Part shown: positions 24,458 through 33,963 of the stretch, one piece after another
How the letters are laid out: each line of letters starts with the position of its first letter
Position numbering within the stretch: position 1 is the stretch's first letter
NCBI GenBank assembly: GCA_019416065.1
Contig: DXYB01000005.1
Location: 1 to 64,000 of the forward strand
DNA: 64,000 nt
Direction of reading: 5' to 3'
DNA from: Acidaminococcus sp.
GTDB lineage: Bacteria > Bacillota > Negativicutes > Acidaminococcales > Acidaminococcaceae
Notes under the pieces: model-generated
Database searches by the model: none
Told to the model about the DNA's origin: nothing
What the model saw: the letters and a program-made list of their open reading frames with translations, nothing else
Program-made: the position numbers and the translations under genes

Positions 24458-25654
24458 TCACGATAACATTGGTAGTTCATTCATCATTGATAGGAGTGGA
24501 GATAGGACTAAGTAAAGAATGCCTCCGCTGGTAAGTGCCAAAATAAGCAGCAAGCCTGGTTCCATGAGTGTCCGCACTAACTTCATCTGCTGTTGAAACT
24601 TTTCTTCTGCCATACCAGCCGCCTCTTGCAGCATCAGGGGAAGCTGTCCACTTTCTTCTCCCAAGCTCATAAATTCTCGGGTAAGAGGAGAAAAAAGTTC
24701 TCCACAGCTTACCGCAGCCTGTAATAGAGGCAAGCCAGCCAGTAGCTGTTTTTCCATCGTTGTAGTATAGCGGCGAAGTGCAGGCTCTGGAAGTATTTTT
24801 CCAGCCCCTTGAAGCGCATCAGGTAGGGTTACGCCTCCTTGGAGCAGTAGTACCAGCAGTTGGAGCAATTGAATTTCCCAAAATCTCCGAAGCAGCTGCT
24901 TGACAAACGGAATCCGTGTTACAACTTTCCGCCAATACCGCAAAAAAATTGACAATACTCCCATAACGGCTGCAATGCCTCCTAGTAATAGCGCTGGGGC
25001 TTCCTCTGCCAGATGACTCAGGTTCAGCAATCCCTGCAAAAAAGGATCCGGCTGAATCTGGAGCGTTTGGTACACATCCAGAAAAACCGGCAAAACTTTC
25101 CAGAGAAATACAATCCCGATCCCGCAGGACAACGTCAACACCAAGAGAGGATACATAGCTGCCTGCAGCAAAAGGCGCCGATTTTTCTGCCGCATTTTGT
25201 AATACCCAGCCAAGCGGTTCATGAGTTCCGGCACTTTGCCGCTTTTTTCTCCGGCTTCTGCAAGACTTTCTGCCAGTTCTCCCACTTGCTTTTTATGCCT
25301 GGCAAAACTTTGGGACAAGGAATGTCCTTGTTGCAAAGCTTCTTCCAAGTTCCGGCAAAGAGCCGTCAGTTTGGCGCCTGCCCCCAATCCCATAACGTGT
25401 AGCGCTTTTAAAACAGGAAGGCCTCCTGCCAAAAGAACGCCCAATTGCCGAAAAAACAGCTCCCGCTCTGTAAAAGTGAGGGCGCCTTGCATTCCTATTG
25501 GCTTTTGCCAAAACTTCAATTCCCGTAATGTCAGGACAAGACCATACTGGGAGGCCAATTGGATGCCTGCTGCCTGTTTGGTTTCTGCCCAGAGAACTCC
25601 CTTTAACTGTTCCCCATTAGGTTGCTGCACTTTATAACGATATCCCTGCACCAT
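24458..25654 (-). CDS. GspF/PilC/ComGB-type inner-membrane platform protein
   Basis: 398 residues. Two T2SSF domains are visible, each with the ELFFRQLGVLLAGGLPVLKAL / EIQLLQLLVLLLQGGVTLPDAL helix start and an AEAGEKSGKVPELM / SLGEESGQLPLML motif, and three membrane helices. This polytopic protein is the assembly platform that links the ATPase to the growing pseudopilus. It is the first gene of the operon (AAAGGAGGTGA before ATG). The expected GspE/PilB ATPase is not adjacent: the next gene upstream is mutS2 after a terminator. So the motor must be encoded elsewhere or the system is degenerate. Confidence 0.85.
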   Translation of the reverse strand: MVQGYRYKVQQPNGEQLKGVLWAETKQAAGIQLASQYGLVLTLRELKFWQKPIGMQGALTFTERELFFRQLGVLLAGGLPVLKALHVMGLGAGAKLTALCRNLEEALQQGHSLSQSFARHKKQVGELAESLAEAGEKSGKVPELMNRLAGYYKMRQKNRRLLLQAAMYPLLVLTLSCGIGIVFLWKVLPVFLDVYQTLQIQPDPFLQGLLNLSHLAEEAPALLLGGIAAVMGVLSIFLRYWRKVVTRIPFVKQLLRRFWEIQLLQLLVLLLQGGVTLPDALQGAGKILPEPALRRYTTTMEKQLLAGLPLLQAAVSCGELFSPLTREFMSLGEESGQLPLMLQEAAGMAEEKFQQQMKLVRTLMEPGLLLILALTSGGILYLVLSPLLSMMNELPMLS

Positions 25655-25781
25655 TCACCTCCTTTCTCCCTCTGCCAACCATATCACAAAATAACTTGCT
25701 TGCCGATAGGCTTTGGGGAAAAAGGAATTTTATCAAGGGGTACGTTTTTGTCCCGCCTTTTCCTGATTTTTTGAACATGCA

Positions 25782-25828
25782 AAAAACTCCCTGCTGCCAG
25801 AACTCAATCCAGTAAAAAGGGAGTTTTT
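25782..25828 (-). terminator. Terminator after mutS2
   Basis: aaaaactccct pairs with agggagttttt over 11 bp. The stem carries T runs on both flanks and can work in both directions; on the minus strand it follows the mutS2 stop by 8 bases. Confidence 0.8.
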
Positions 25829-25835
25829 ACAATTC

Positions 25836-28214
25836 TTATTTTACAAACACAATCGTAGCGCCAAAGCCGCCTTCATTCATGGGCGCCATTTCCGTATGCG
25901 CCACATTGGGATGCCGTTCCAAATACCCTAAGAGGCCTTTTCGGAGCGCCCCGGTACCTTTGCCATGCACTAGACGGAACCGGTCCATCCCGGCCAGTAA
26001 TGCATTGTCAATGGCTTTATCCACATCTGGGATGGCTTCGTCCACAGTTTTACCACGTACGTCGATTTGAACAGTGGCTTCCTGGGCTTTTTTTACAAAA
26101 AGGGTATGAGGTTGTCCCGCTTTTTTCGGCAGTGTCCGCCGCGTGCTTCGTTCCTGATTTTCTTTAGGGGCATCTGCAAGAAGCAAACAGTCCTTAAAGC
26201 GCACGTTCATCTTCATCATCCCGATACGTACCGTTGCTGTATTACCACTGATAGCATGGATAACGCCGGTTTGACCCAATTTTTTTACATAGACTCTTTT
26301 TCCAATGGCCGCATTGCCACTAGTCAAACCTTGCCCTTCCGGAGCAGGGCGTCCATCAATGGAAAAACTCTTGTTAAGTGTTTTCCGAGAAAGGGCAGCC
26401 AATTCCTCCACCCGATGGGTTTCTACAATATTCTGGCTGGCCCGCAATTCTTTTAAAATAGCAGTGCTTTCCCGTCTGGCATTCCGGTACAGTTCATCAG
26501 CTTTTTCCCTGGCTTTTTGTAAAATCGCATTCCGGTTCCGGTTCAGCTCATCTTTTTGGTGTTGCAGCTGGTTACGCAGACTTTCTGCCTCCCGTTGCAA
26601 ACTTTCTATTTCATCCTTGCGGCTTTCGTACTCCCGACGCTCTCCTTCCAGATTACGGAGAACACGTTCCATATTGCTGTGCCCTTCCCCAATAAGGGTC
26701 TGGGCCTCGCTTAGGATTTCTTCCGGAAGGCCCAATCGACGGCTGATGTAAAAAGCATTAGAGGAACCAGGAATACCCATGAGCAATTTATAGGTGGGTC
26801 GTAGCGTTTCCGTGTCAAATTCCACGCTGGCGTTTTCCATCCCCTCATGTTCATAGGCAAAGGTTTTAAGTTCGCTGTAGTGTGTGGTCATGATCGTCAA
26901 CACCTTTTGTTTAAAAAGATATTCGATCATGGCGATGGCAAGCGCCGCCCCTTCCGTTGGATCGGTTCCCACGCAGATTTCATCCACAAGGACCAGATCT
27001 CCTTGCCGTACGTCGCGCAAAATAGAGATCATATTTTTCATATGACCGGAAAAAGTAGAGAGACTTTGCTCTATGCTCTGTTCATCCCCGATATCCGCAT
27101 ATACACCTCCAAATACTGGTAATACAGCCTCGGCAGCAGGGACAAACAACCCGGCTTGGGCCATAAGCGCAAAAAGCCCCACGGTTTTAAGCGCCACCGT
27201 TTTACCACCAGTATTCGGCCCAGTGATTAATAGCGTGGTAAAACCATCTCCCAGGTTGATATCTAGCGGCACCACCTGTTCCTGGTTTAGTAATGGATGC
27301 CGTCCTTTGGTGATCTTTACCCGCTGCCCCAAAATCATCATAGGGCGGCAGCAATGAAATTTGCGAGCAAAATTAGCCTTGGCACTAATGAGATCAATAC
27401 AGGCCGCCACATCCAGTGAAGAAAGGATGGTTTCTGCTTCCTGCCCTACATGGCTGGTCAGGGCTTGCAGAATGCGTTCTACTTCGGCCTCTTCCTGGAG
27501 TATATATTTTTTGATGTCATTATTCAGTTCTACCACTGCCATAGGTTCTACAAAAAGCGTGGCCCCACTGGCACTTTGGTCATGCACCACTCCGGGAAAA
27601 TTCAGCCGGTATTCCTGTTTCACTGGAATCACATAGCGGTCTTCCCGCATGGTCACCAAGGCATCCTGAAAATATTTCTGGTTATTAGGATCATGTAAAA
27701 GCTGGGACAATTTATCCTTTACCCGGTTTCGGGCCACCAAAATCCCTGTTCGCAGTCCTTGCAATTTTACAGAAGCGTTGTCTTTAATATTTCCTTTTTC
27801 ATCCAGGGCGGAATTTAGTTGCTTGACCAAACGGGAAAAATCGCCTAGTTCCGGGGCATATTCTTTCAAAGCTGGTTGCTGTTCCAATTCATCTGCCAGA
27901 AATTTTTTCAAATGCTGAAGCCCGTCAATGGTATCATAAATCTGTTTAAATTGCTCCGGATCCAGGACACTGCCGACTTTAGTCCGTTTTACTAGCGCCT
28001 CTATATCACTTATTCCCCCTAGTGGCAGTCTACGTCCTTCCTCCACCAGTTGCAAAGCCTCCGCAGTTTCTTCCTGTGCCAGCTTTACCTGTTCAAAGGA
28101 AGAGGACACGGAAAGTTCCATGGCTTTTTTTTGCCCCAGACTGGTACCTGCTTCTTCTGCCAACAGTCCTTTTATTTTATCAAATTCCAGTGTATTCACT
28201 GCAAATTTTGCCAT
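25836..28214 (-). CDS. mutS2: Endonuclease MutS2
   Basis: 792 residues, the usual family length. It lacks the mismatch-recognition N-terminal domain of MutS and has, in order: a lever/clamp region, a Walker A loop (GPNTGGKTVALKT, about 331-343), a Walker B region (LVLVDEICVGTDPTEGAAL), the THYSELK loop, a coiled-coil linker and a C-terminal Smr domain (IDVRGKTVDEAIP ... LVHGKGTGALR). MutS2 works on branched DNA or on collided ribosomes in known Firmicutes. The Walker B segment reads DEICVGTDP where DELGAGTDP is usual, a mild oddity. Its ATG lies 3 bases after the U32 peptidase stop and uses a site within it, so the two are cotranslated. Confidence 0.95.
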   Translation of the reverse strand: MAKFAVNTLEFDKIKGLLAEEAGTSLGQKKAMELSVSSSFEQVKLAQEETAEALQLVEEGRRLPLGGISDIEALVKRTKVGSVLDPEQFKQIYDTIDGLQHLKKFLADELEQQPALKEYAPELGDFSRLVKQLNSALDEKGNIKDNASVKLQGLRTGILVARNRVKDKLSQLLHDPNNQKYFQDALVTMREDRYVIPVKQEYRLNFPGVVHDQSASGATLFVEPMAVVELNNDIKKYILQEEAEVERILQALTSHVGQEAETILSSLDVAACIDLISAKANFARKFHCCRPMMILGQRVKITKGRHPLLNQEQVVPLDINLGDGFTTLLITGPNTGGKTVALKTVGLFALMAQAGLFVPAAEAVLPVFGGVYADIGDEQSIEQSLSTFSGHMKNMISILRDVRQGDLVLVDEICVGTDPTEGAALAIAMIEYLFKQKVLTIMTTHYSELKTFAYEHEGMENASVEFDTETLRPTYKLLMGIPGSSNAFYISRRLGLPEEILSEAQTLIGEGHSNMERVLRNLEGERREYESRKDEIESLQREAESLRNQLQHQKDELNRNRNAILQKAREKADELYRNARRESTAILKELRASQNIVETHRVEELAALSRKTLNKSFSIDGRPAPEGQGLTSGNAAIGKRVYVKKLGQTGVIHAISGNTATVRIGMMKMNVRFKDCLLLADAPKENQERSTRRTLPKKAGQPHTLFVKKAQEATVQIDVRGKTVDEAIPDVDKAIDNALLAGMDRFRLVHGKGTGALRKGLLGYLERHPNVAHTEMAPMNEGGFGATIVFVK

Positions 28215-28216
28215 AC

Positions 28217-30682
28217 TTACAAAACTCCTCTAAAATAATGCCCACGAGTCGTATGGGGACGACTTTCCGTAATTTCCATGGCGCCGTCCATGACGCCCCG
28301 ATAAAGTGCTGTGATTTCCCCTACTTCTTCCGGGGTATAGCTGCGGCCATCAATCCGCAAGCGGGCTATTCCTGTGTGTTCTATTTCCGCTACATTGGAT
28401 AGCATGGAAAGCGCATGGGCATTTAGCACATGCATCCGGCCAAACTGATCCTGAACCAACGGGAAACGTTCTTTTTTCCTATCTTCCAAAAAGCCTGGAG
28501 TTTTACACTGATAGGTGCACTTGCCTTGGGCAAGATTCCCGAGAAAACTGCCTTCCACACAGTATTCACTGACCATCATTTCTATTCGGCCTTCCACCAA
28601 ACATTCCAGAGGCACCGGAGATTTTTGTGCCAGTGCTGCCACCTGGGCAAGCGTCAGTTCAGCAGATAGGCTAATCCCCTGCATTCCAGCTTCTTGCCAG
28701 AATAAAATGCTCTGGCTGTTAAAGGCATTCATCGTATAATCCAGCCACAGGGGCAGACCTGTTTGTTGTCCCATTTCCACAAGGCCATTATTAGCAATGA
28801 GAATCCCATCTGGTTTCATTGCAGCCCACTGCTGCATAGCATGGGAAAATGCTTTTAGTTGTCCTTCGCTGACGATACGGCTGGTAGCCGGGATCCATTT
28901 TTTCCCGCGTTCCCGTACCCACTGTGCAATAGTTTCCATTTCTTGTAGGGTTAATGGATGGCCACTAAAGCTGTCTCCTCCAACCAATAGCACATCTGCT
29001 CCGGCAGCCAGCGCATTTTTTGCTTTTTCCAGGGTATCTACGTGGACCGCTAGTTCCTGATGCTTACGAACGCCGTGATTTCTCTGCTGTTGCAGGATGG
29101 AGTCATGCCACACCACTTTTTTTCTAGGCGGCATGAATGTATCCAGCCGCTGCTGCATCAACACGTCTACAGCTTTGCGCCGTGCTTCGTTGATTTCGCT
29201 CATGGGTACCATGATAGCTGGGTCTATGTCCAAACTTAAGCTTTCTAAAGAAAACTCCGTATTTCCCAGCCGGTCTATTTGTTTACGAATGGACGATTCA
29301 TCCAGGGCATGTTTTCGTGCCGCTTCTACAATAAAATCCGTAGTAGCAGCTCCGGTATTGCCTTCCGCATCCTTTACAGTAATCTGCATGGGCGCGCCCA
29401 AATGGGCACTGACCTGCACATCCAATGGAATCCTTTTTTTATGCTCCGGTCCAAAAAATTGTTGGGCGTAGGCCATTAGGGGAGCGTCATTTGTGCGAAA
29501 GACTCGGTCGTTCAAACGGATTCCCTTGGGCACAGAAATAGTTGCCAAAGACCCTTTGGGCGCCATCTCTACTTCTTTCCCGTTCACCCATAAATGATCC
29601 ACACTAGTGCCCACCCGGCCGCCTACGCTCACCCAAAATTCCAGTCCGTCTCCTTTATGCAGTTCCCGTTCCAATTTCAAAGTGGCTGTAGTATGGTCTT
29701 TAGAAAATCGCTGTACACGTCCGATAAGAACACCACGGTTATTGGGCTTGCGGTCGCTCATCATCGTTCTTCCAGGACGGCTGACCATATAGGCTGTGGT
29801 AAAATCCCGGTTAAAAATCTGCTCTATATTGTCTTTATCGCCTTGGGACACTTCATAATGCCCGGCAAAGTAGCTGTCAATAGCGCGGCGGTAAATATCC
29901 GTCACAACAGCCACATATTCTGGCCGTTTCATCCGGCCTTCAATTTTCAGGGAACGCGTTCCTGTTTCCAAAAGCTGGGGCAGAATATCCAGCGTATTTA
30001 AATCCTTGGGAGATAGCAGATAATGCCCCGCATCCACGCGTTCCAACAGATTCTGTCCATTCGTATCCACCAAAGTATAAGGCAGACGGCAAGGCTGCGC
30101 ACACCGACCCCTATTGCCACTGCGTCCGCCGATAAGGCTGCTCATAAGGCACTGGCCGCTGTAACAGATACAAAGAGCCCCGTGCATAAAGCTCTCGATT
30201 TTTTCAGGCATCACCTGACATACTTTTTTCATGTCACGTAGGCTGGTTTCACGGGCAATTACCGCCTGAACCATGCCTTGGTGATACGCAAAAAGTGTTC
30301 CCTGGGAATTGGTGCAGGTCATTTGTGTGCTGGCATGCAGCGGTAATTCCGGCACCACTTGCCGGGCTACACGAATGACTCCCACATCCTGGACGATGAT
30401 ACCATCTACTCCGCTATTGCTCAAAAACGTCAAGTATTTTCCCAGCATCGGCATCTCTTCATCGTCTACTAGGGTATTCACTGTCACATAAATCCGTACC
30501 CGATGCAAATGGGCAAAGACAATTGCCCGTGTCATTTCTTCCGGCCCGAAATTTTCAGCATAGGCCCGGGCCCCGAATTGGCTTCCCCCTAGATACACTG
30601 CATCCGCCCCTGCGTTTACCGCGGCTTCCAGTGCTTCCCATGTGCCCGCCGGTGCCAATAGTTCAATTTCGTCTCGTTTCAT
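28217..30682 (-). CDS. Peptidase U32 / RNA hydroxylation family protein (RlhA/TrhP-like)
   Basis: 821 residues. The N-terminal U32 domain is typical: ELLAPAGTWEALEAAVNAGADAVYLGG at the start and MHGALCICYSGQCLMSSLIGGRSGNRGRCAQPCR in the middle (about 165-198) with clustered Cys. The C-terminal part is the DUF3656 module. Family members of this long form act in prephenate- and iron-sulfur-dependent hydroxylation of tRNA or 23S rRNA; old annotation as collagenase is doubtful. No metal protease motif is visible. It is the first gene of a pair with mutS2. Long upstream region of 129 bases before the hydrolase terminator. Confidence 0.85.
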   Translation of the reverse strand: MKRDEIELLAPAGTWEALEAAVNAGADAVYLGGSQFGARAYAENFGPEEMTRAIVFAHLHRVRIYVTVNTLVDDEEMPMLGKYLTFLSNSGVDGIIVQDVGVIRVARQVVPELPLHASTQMTCTNSQGTLFAYHQGMVQAVIARETSLRDMKKVCQVMPEKIESFMHGALCICYSGQCLMSSLIGGRSGNRGRCAQPCRLPYTLVDTNGQNLLERVDAGHYLLSPKDLNTLDILPQLLETGTRSLKIEGRMKRPEYVAVVTDIYRRAIDSYFAGHYEVSQGDKDNIEQIFNRDFTTAYMVSRPGRTMMSDRKPNNRGVLIGRVQRFSKDHTTATLKLERELHKGDGLEFWVSVGGRVGTSVDHLWVNGKEVEMAPKGSLATISVPKGIRLNDRVFRTNDAPLMAYAQQFFGPEHKKRIPLDVQVSAHLGAPMQITVKDAEGNTGAATTDFIVEAARKHALDESSIRKQIDRLGNTEFSLESLSLDIDPAIMVPMSEINEARRKAVDVLMQQRLDTFMPPRKKVVWHDSILQQQRNHGVRKHQELAVHVDTLEKAKNALAAGADVLLVGGDSFSGHPLTLQEMETIAQWVRERGKKWIPATSRIVSEGQLKAFSHAMQQWAAMKPDGILIANNGLVEMGQQTGLPLWLDYTMNAFNSQSILFWQEAGMQGISLSAELTLAQVAALAQKSPVPLECLVEGRIEMMVSEYCVEGSFLGNLAQGKCTYQCKTPGFLEDRKKERFPLVQDQFGRMHVLNAHALSMLSNVAEIEHTGIARLRIDGRSYTPEEVGEITALYRGVMDGAMEITESRPHTTRGHYFRGVL

Positions 30683-30775
30683 ATTTCTCCCCTGCTATGG
30701 TAATGTACACTATTTACAAAGTTTATGACTTTTAATTTTAGCATAGAAGCATCAAAAAAAACAGATGATAAAAAA

Positions 30776-30797
30776 GAACGCAGCGACTGCCACGTTC
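30776..30797 (-). terminator. Terminator of the alpha/beta hydrolase gene
   Basis: gaacg pairs with cgttc (a longer pairing with the second cgttct at 30803-30809 is possible) and TTTTTTATC follows on the minus strand. Confidence 0.5.
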
Positions 30798-30811
30798 TCA
30801 GTACGTTCTAT

Positions 30812-31810
30812 TTATTTTAAATAGGTGTTAAAGAAAGACAAAATAACCTTCATCACAGGTTCCTGTACCCAGTAGACACCACCATGAGCCGCATCAGGAA
30901 TGATATAGCGTTCCGCCGCAATCCCTTTTTTCCGCAGGGCCTGATAAAGAAGATCCGTCTGACTGGGAGACACGACAGTATCTGCAGTACCGTGCATCAG
31001 CAGCATGGGGGCAGAACTAGCATGAATATAGTGTATGGGGTTTGCTTTTTCCGCCGCTACTGGATCACCTAAGATTCCTCCATCCTTGCCGCCAAAGACA
31101 GGACTCCCGTTGACCCACAATGCTTCTGTGGCGCCTGCGGATTTGTGGGTTGCCTGCACCTTTTTGGAATAATCATCTCCAATTTTCGTCAAATCGGACA
31201 AGCCATACAAATCCACTGCACATTGGATCGTGCTGTCCACCTGCAAGTTATCCCCTTTATCAAAATCTTTTAGACCACTCGTAGTACCCGCCATAGCCGC
31301 CAGATATCCACCGGCACTGCCGCCCATGACTCCAATCCGATGGGGATCAATATTGAACTTTTCTCCGTTAGCCTTTAAATACCGGATTGCCGCCTTAACA
31401 TCTTCCAGTGGCTGGGGAAATTGGGCAGTGGGCGCTACCCGGTACGTCATACTGGCCACTACGTAGCCTGCTTCCGCAAGTTCCATTCTTTCCTGCATCG
31501 CATTGGCCCGGTTGGCATTAATAAAGCCACCGCCAGGGATATAGAGAATCGCCGGCATTTTTTCTTTGCGTGTCGGCTGCAAAACATCCATTTGCAATGC
31601 TACATTTTGGTATCCTCGGGACGGTACTTGAGCAAATACCACATCCGGAATAAAATTGATTTTTGCACGAACTGGCGTAACTGCAAGTACCTTGCTTTCC
31701 GCCTGCGTTACGTTACTTGTTGTTTCTCTTGCCATCGCCATGCCTCCTGTTTGACAAAGTAAGAGACTAAAAGCCAGAGACAGACTGAGCAAAAATGTTT
31801 TTTTGTTCAT
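30812..31810 (-). CDS. Secreted alpha/beta hydrolase (esterase/lipase, HSL-like)
   Basis: 332 residues from ATG at 31810 (AAGGGGAT upstream). A signal peptide (FLLSLSLAFSLLLCQTGGMAMA) directs export. The hydrolase has the oxyanion motif IPGGGF (HGGG-type, His replaced by Pro-Gly), the nucleophile elbow GGSAGGYLA (Ser about 197) and a C-terminal DAAHGGVYW with the catalytic His. Family members cleave small esters or acylated sugars. Gene stands alone, with a terminator. Substrate unknown; the call at superfamily level is safe, further naming is not. Confidence 0.85.
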   Translation of the reverse strand: MNKKTFLLSLSLAFSLLLCQTGGMAMARETTSNVTQAESKVLAVTPVRAKINFIPDVVFAQVPSRGYQNVALQMDVLQPTRKEKMPAILYIPGGGFINANRANAMQERMELAEAGYVVASMTYRVAPTAQFPQPLEDVKAAIRYLKANGEKFNIDPHRIGVMGGSAGGYLAAMAGTTSGLKDFDKGDNLQVDSTIQCAVDLYGLSDLTKIGDDYSKKVQATHKSAGATEALWVNGSPVFGGKDGGILGDPVAAEKANPIHYIHASSAPMLLMHGTADTVVSPSQTDLLYQALRKKGIAAERYIIPDAAHGGVYWVQEPVMKVILSFFNTYLK

Positions 31811-31885
31811 AGAAATCCCCTTCCCGTTTGTACTCTTTGCTTTAACAATACTATGGATTCCAGGCAAATGCAAGTTGTTCCCGCT

Positions 31886-32836
31886 TTATTTTGCAGTCTG
31901 GTTTTCAATCTGGCCTTTAGGTATGCTAAGGGTCAGCGCATGATTAGTACCAGCTTTTAACACATAACTATCCCCTTGGTGCCCCATGAGTTCTTCCAGG
32001 CGTTTGCCCGCAACAATCAACTGATCCACATCAATCCCTGTAGTAATTCCCTGGCAATCCAGCATATGCACCATATCCTCTGTGGAAACATTGCCGGCAG
32101 CACCAGGAATAAAAGGACATCCACCCGTCCCGGCAAGAGATCCGTCAAACCAATGAATCCCCGCTTCCATACCAGCCATGACGTTAGCAATCCCCATACC
32201 TCGCGTATTATGAAAATGCAAGATAAATTTACACTGCGGATAAGCGACAAGCAGTTCGCTCATAAGTTCATAGACTTGTTTTGGCATGGCCATCCCCGGC
32301 GCATCAGAAATAGAAATCTCCGTGACACCGGCATCCAAATAGGCATCAATAATTGCCTTGAGGTCTGCCAACGGAATGACCGGATCCCAAGGAGAACCAA
32401 AGGGACAAGCAATCGATCCGGATACGGCAACGTCTGCTTTGCGGGCAGTTTCCGCACTTTGAGCAAAGGTTTTCATCGTGTCTAAGGGAAGCGCATTTAA
32501 ATTGGCCAGGTTATGGCCCTTGCTGGCAGAAATATTTAGTTTAACTTTTTTACAGCCACAGGCAATCGCCCGCTCCACCCCCCGTAAATTGGCCACAAGT
32601 GCCCGATATTCTACGCCGTCTAGTTGCTCAAGATTGCGATAGACTTCATCCGTATTGGCCATTTGCGGCACCGCTTTGGGATGCATAAAGGAACCGACTT
32701 CAATTACTTTCACGCCAGCTTTTTCCAGCCGGTGAATCATCTCCAGTTTTTCAGCGACAGAAAGAATTTTTTTCTCATTTTGCAGTCCATCCCGCAAGCC
32801 TACTTCACAGATAACAACCTCTTTTGGCAGTTGCAT
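31886..32836 (-). CDS. Hydroxymethylglutaryl-CoA lyase-like protein
   Basis: 316 residues from ATG at 32836 (AGGAGGAAAATT ATG). It is a TIM-barrel HMGL-like enzyme: VGLRDGLQNEKK near the N-terminus binds the metal; HFHNTRGMGIANV and the GTGGCPFIPGAAGNVSTED signature with the catalytic Cys are present. HMG-CoA lyase splits 3-hydroxy-3-methylglutaryl-CoA to acetoacetate and acetyl-CoA. It may serve leucine-type carbon skeleton breakdown in an amino-acid fermenter. It is divergent from a LysR regulator, which probably controls it. Homocitrate synthase-like enzymes share the barrel but lack this Cys signature. Confidence 0.85.
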   Translation of the reverse strand: MQLPKEVVICEVGLRDGLQNEKKILSVAEKLEMIHRLEKAGVKVIEVGSFMHPKAVPQMANTDEVYRNLEQLDGVEYRALVANLRGVERAIACGCKKVKLNISASKGHNLANLNALPLDTMKTFAQSAETARKADVAVSGSIACPFGSPWDPVIPLADLKAIIDAYLDAGVTEISISDAPGMAMPKQVYELMSELLVAYPQCKFILHFHNTRGMGIANVMAGMEAGIHWFDGSLAGTGGCPFIPGAAGNVSTEDMVHMLDCQGITTGIDVDQLIVAGKRLEELMGHQGDSYVLKAGTNHALTLSIPKGQIENQTAK

Positions 32837-32893
32837 AATTTTCCTCCTGTTTTCTGTACTCAATAAATCTGGTAACAATTTACGATAGTACCC

Positions 32894-32921
32894 GCTCCGG
32901 TCTATGACAGTGGTACGGAGC
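32894..32921. promoter_or_regulatory. Inverted repeat in the LysR/lyase intergenic region
   Basis: gctccg (32894-32899) and cggagc (32916-32921) are a perfect inverted repeat 16 bases apart, in the 189-base gap between the divergent lyase and LysR genes. It could be a LysR operator or a leader hairpin of the lyase gene. Confidence 0.3.
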
Positions 32922-33025
32922 ATGATATAATACTAAACAAAGAAGTGAGAGATTTCGCTAAGGCACACTTTTTTATGTAGTTTCTTGCGGGACGCTGCGG
33001 TATCTTACACATAGGGGTGAATTTC

Positions 33026-33949
33026 ATGCTCAATACAGAAGAGTACTTTTTAGTGGTGGTGCAGGAAAAAAGTATTGCAAAAGCTGCCGAAAAACTGTTT
33101 ATGTCCCAGCAAAATCTAAGCAATCACATAGCCAGGCTGGAGAAGAAATATGGCAAGCTGTTTTTGCGCCGGCCCAAATTTTCTCTGACACCGGTAGGTA
33201 CTGCACTCTACCGCACCCTGCAGCAAATACGAGTTTTGGAGCAAGGACTTCAAAATCAAATCACGGAATGGCAAAAAACGCCTTATGGTATCATTCGATT
33301 TGGCATTCATTCAGCCCGTGCCAGGGTATTATTTCCGGGAATCCTCGCCCGCTATCGGAAGCAATATCCCCAGGTGTCCATCCAACTTTTCTTACAGGAT
33401 ACCATTGATAACGAAGCCATGCTGCAAAATGGGGAATTGGATATGTTCTTGGGGATTGATACCAGGCAAAATCCTAATTTTCACCAGATGCACTTGCTTC
33501 AAGAACCCATCTGTCTCATTGCCAATGCAGAAGTATTGCAAGCGGCAGGAATAACACTCCAAAACGGGGAGATTGCGCTAAAAGACTTAACCAAACTTCC
33601 CTTTCTCCTTAGTCCTTCCATTTCAAATTTCCGGCAAAAGATTGACCATTTCTTAACCGCTCACCAGATTTCTCTTACAGAACGTATGACCATCGGAGAT
33701 TTTGAAATCCAATTATTGCTGGCGGCGCAAAGTGAAGGTGCCTGTTTCTGCGCCGGCAGTTTCTTTCCGAAACTTAGGCAGATCAATCAACCATTGCCCC
33801 CTGGAAAAAAGCTGCAGATTCTGCCTGTAAAAGGGATGGATCTTACAAGCGATATTTCTCTGGTACGCCATCGTCTGGCATTCCCATCGCAGATTGTAAA
33901 GGGACTGATACAAGCCATCAAAGAAGAGCTTCTTCCATCAGTGTCATAG
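33026..33949 (+). CDS. LysR-family transcriptional regulator
   Basis: 307 residues from ATG at 33026, with AGGGGTGA 6 bases upstream. The N-terminal helix-turn-helix is typical: EEYFLVVVQEKSIAKAAEKLFMSQQNLSNHIARLEKKYGKLFLRR (about 5-50). The rest is the ligand-binding domain with two alpha/beta lobes (FGIHSARARVLFPGILARYRKQYPQVSIQL). It is divergent from the HMG-CoA lyase-like gene and convergent with ilvD, 14 bases away. Ligand unknown; autoregulation and control of the lyase are likely from the layout. Confidence 0.9.
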   Translation: MLNTEEYFLVVVQEKSIAKAAEKLFMSQQNLSNHIARLEKKYGKLFLRRPKFSLTPVGTALYRTLQQIRVLEQGLQNQITEWQKTPYGIIRFGIHSARARVLFPGILARYRKQYPQVSIQLFLQDTIDNEAMLQNGELDMFLGIDTRQNPNFHQMHLLQEPICLIANAEVLQAAGITLQNGEIALKDLTKLPFLLSPSISNFRQKIDHFLTAHQISLTERMTIGDFEIQLLLAAQSEGACFCAGSFFPKLRQINQPLPPGKKLQILPVKGMDLTSDISLVRHRLAFPSQIVKGLIQAIKEELLPSVS

Positions 33950-33963
33950 GCAGAAGCTTTGCC

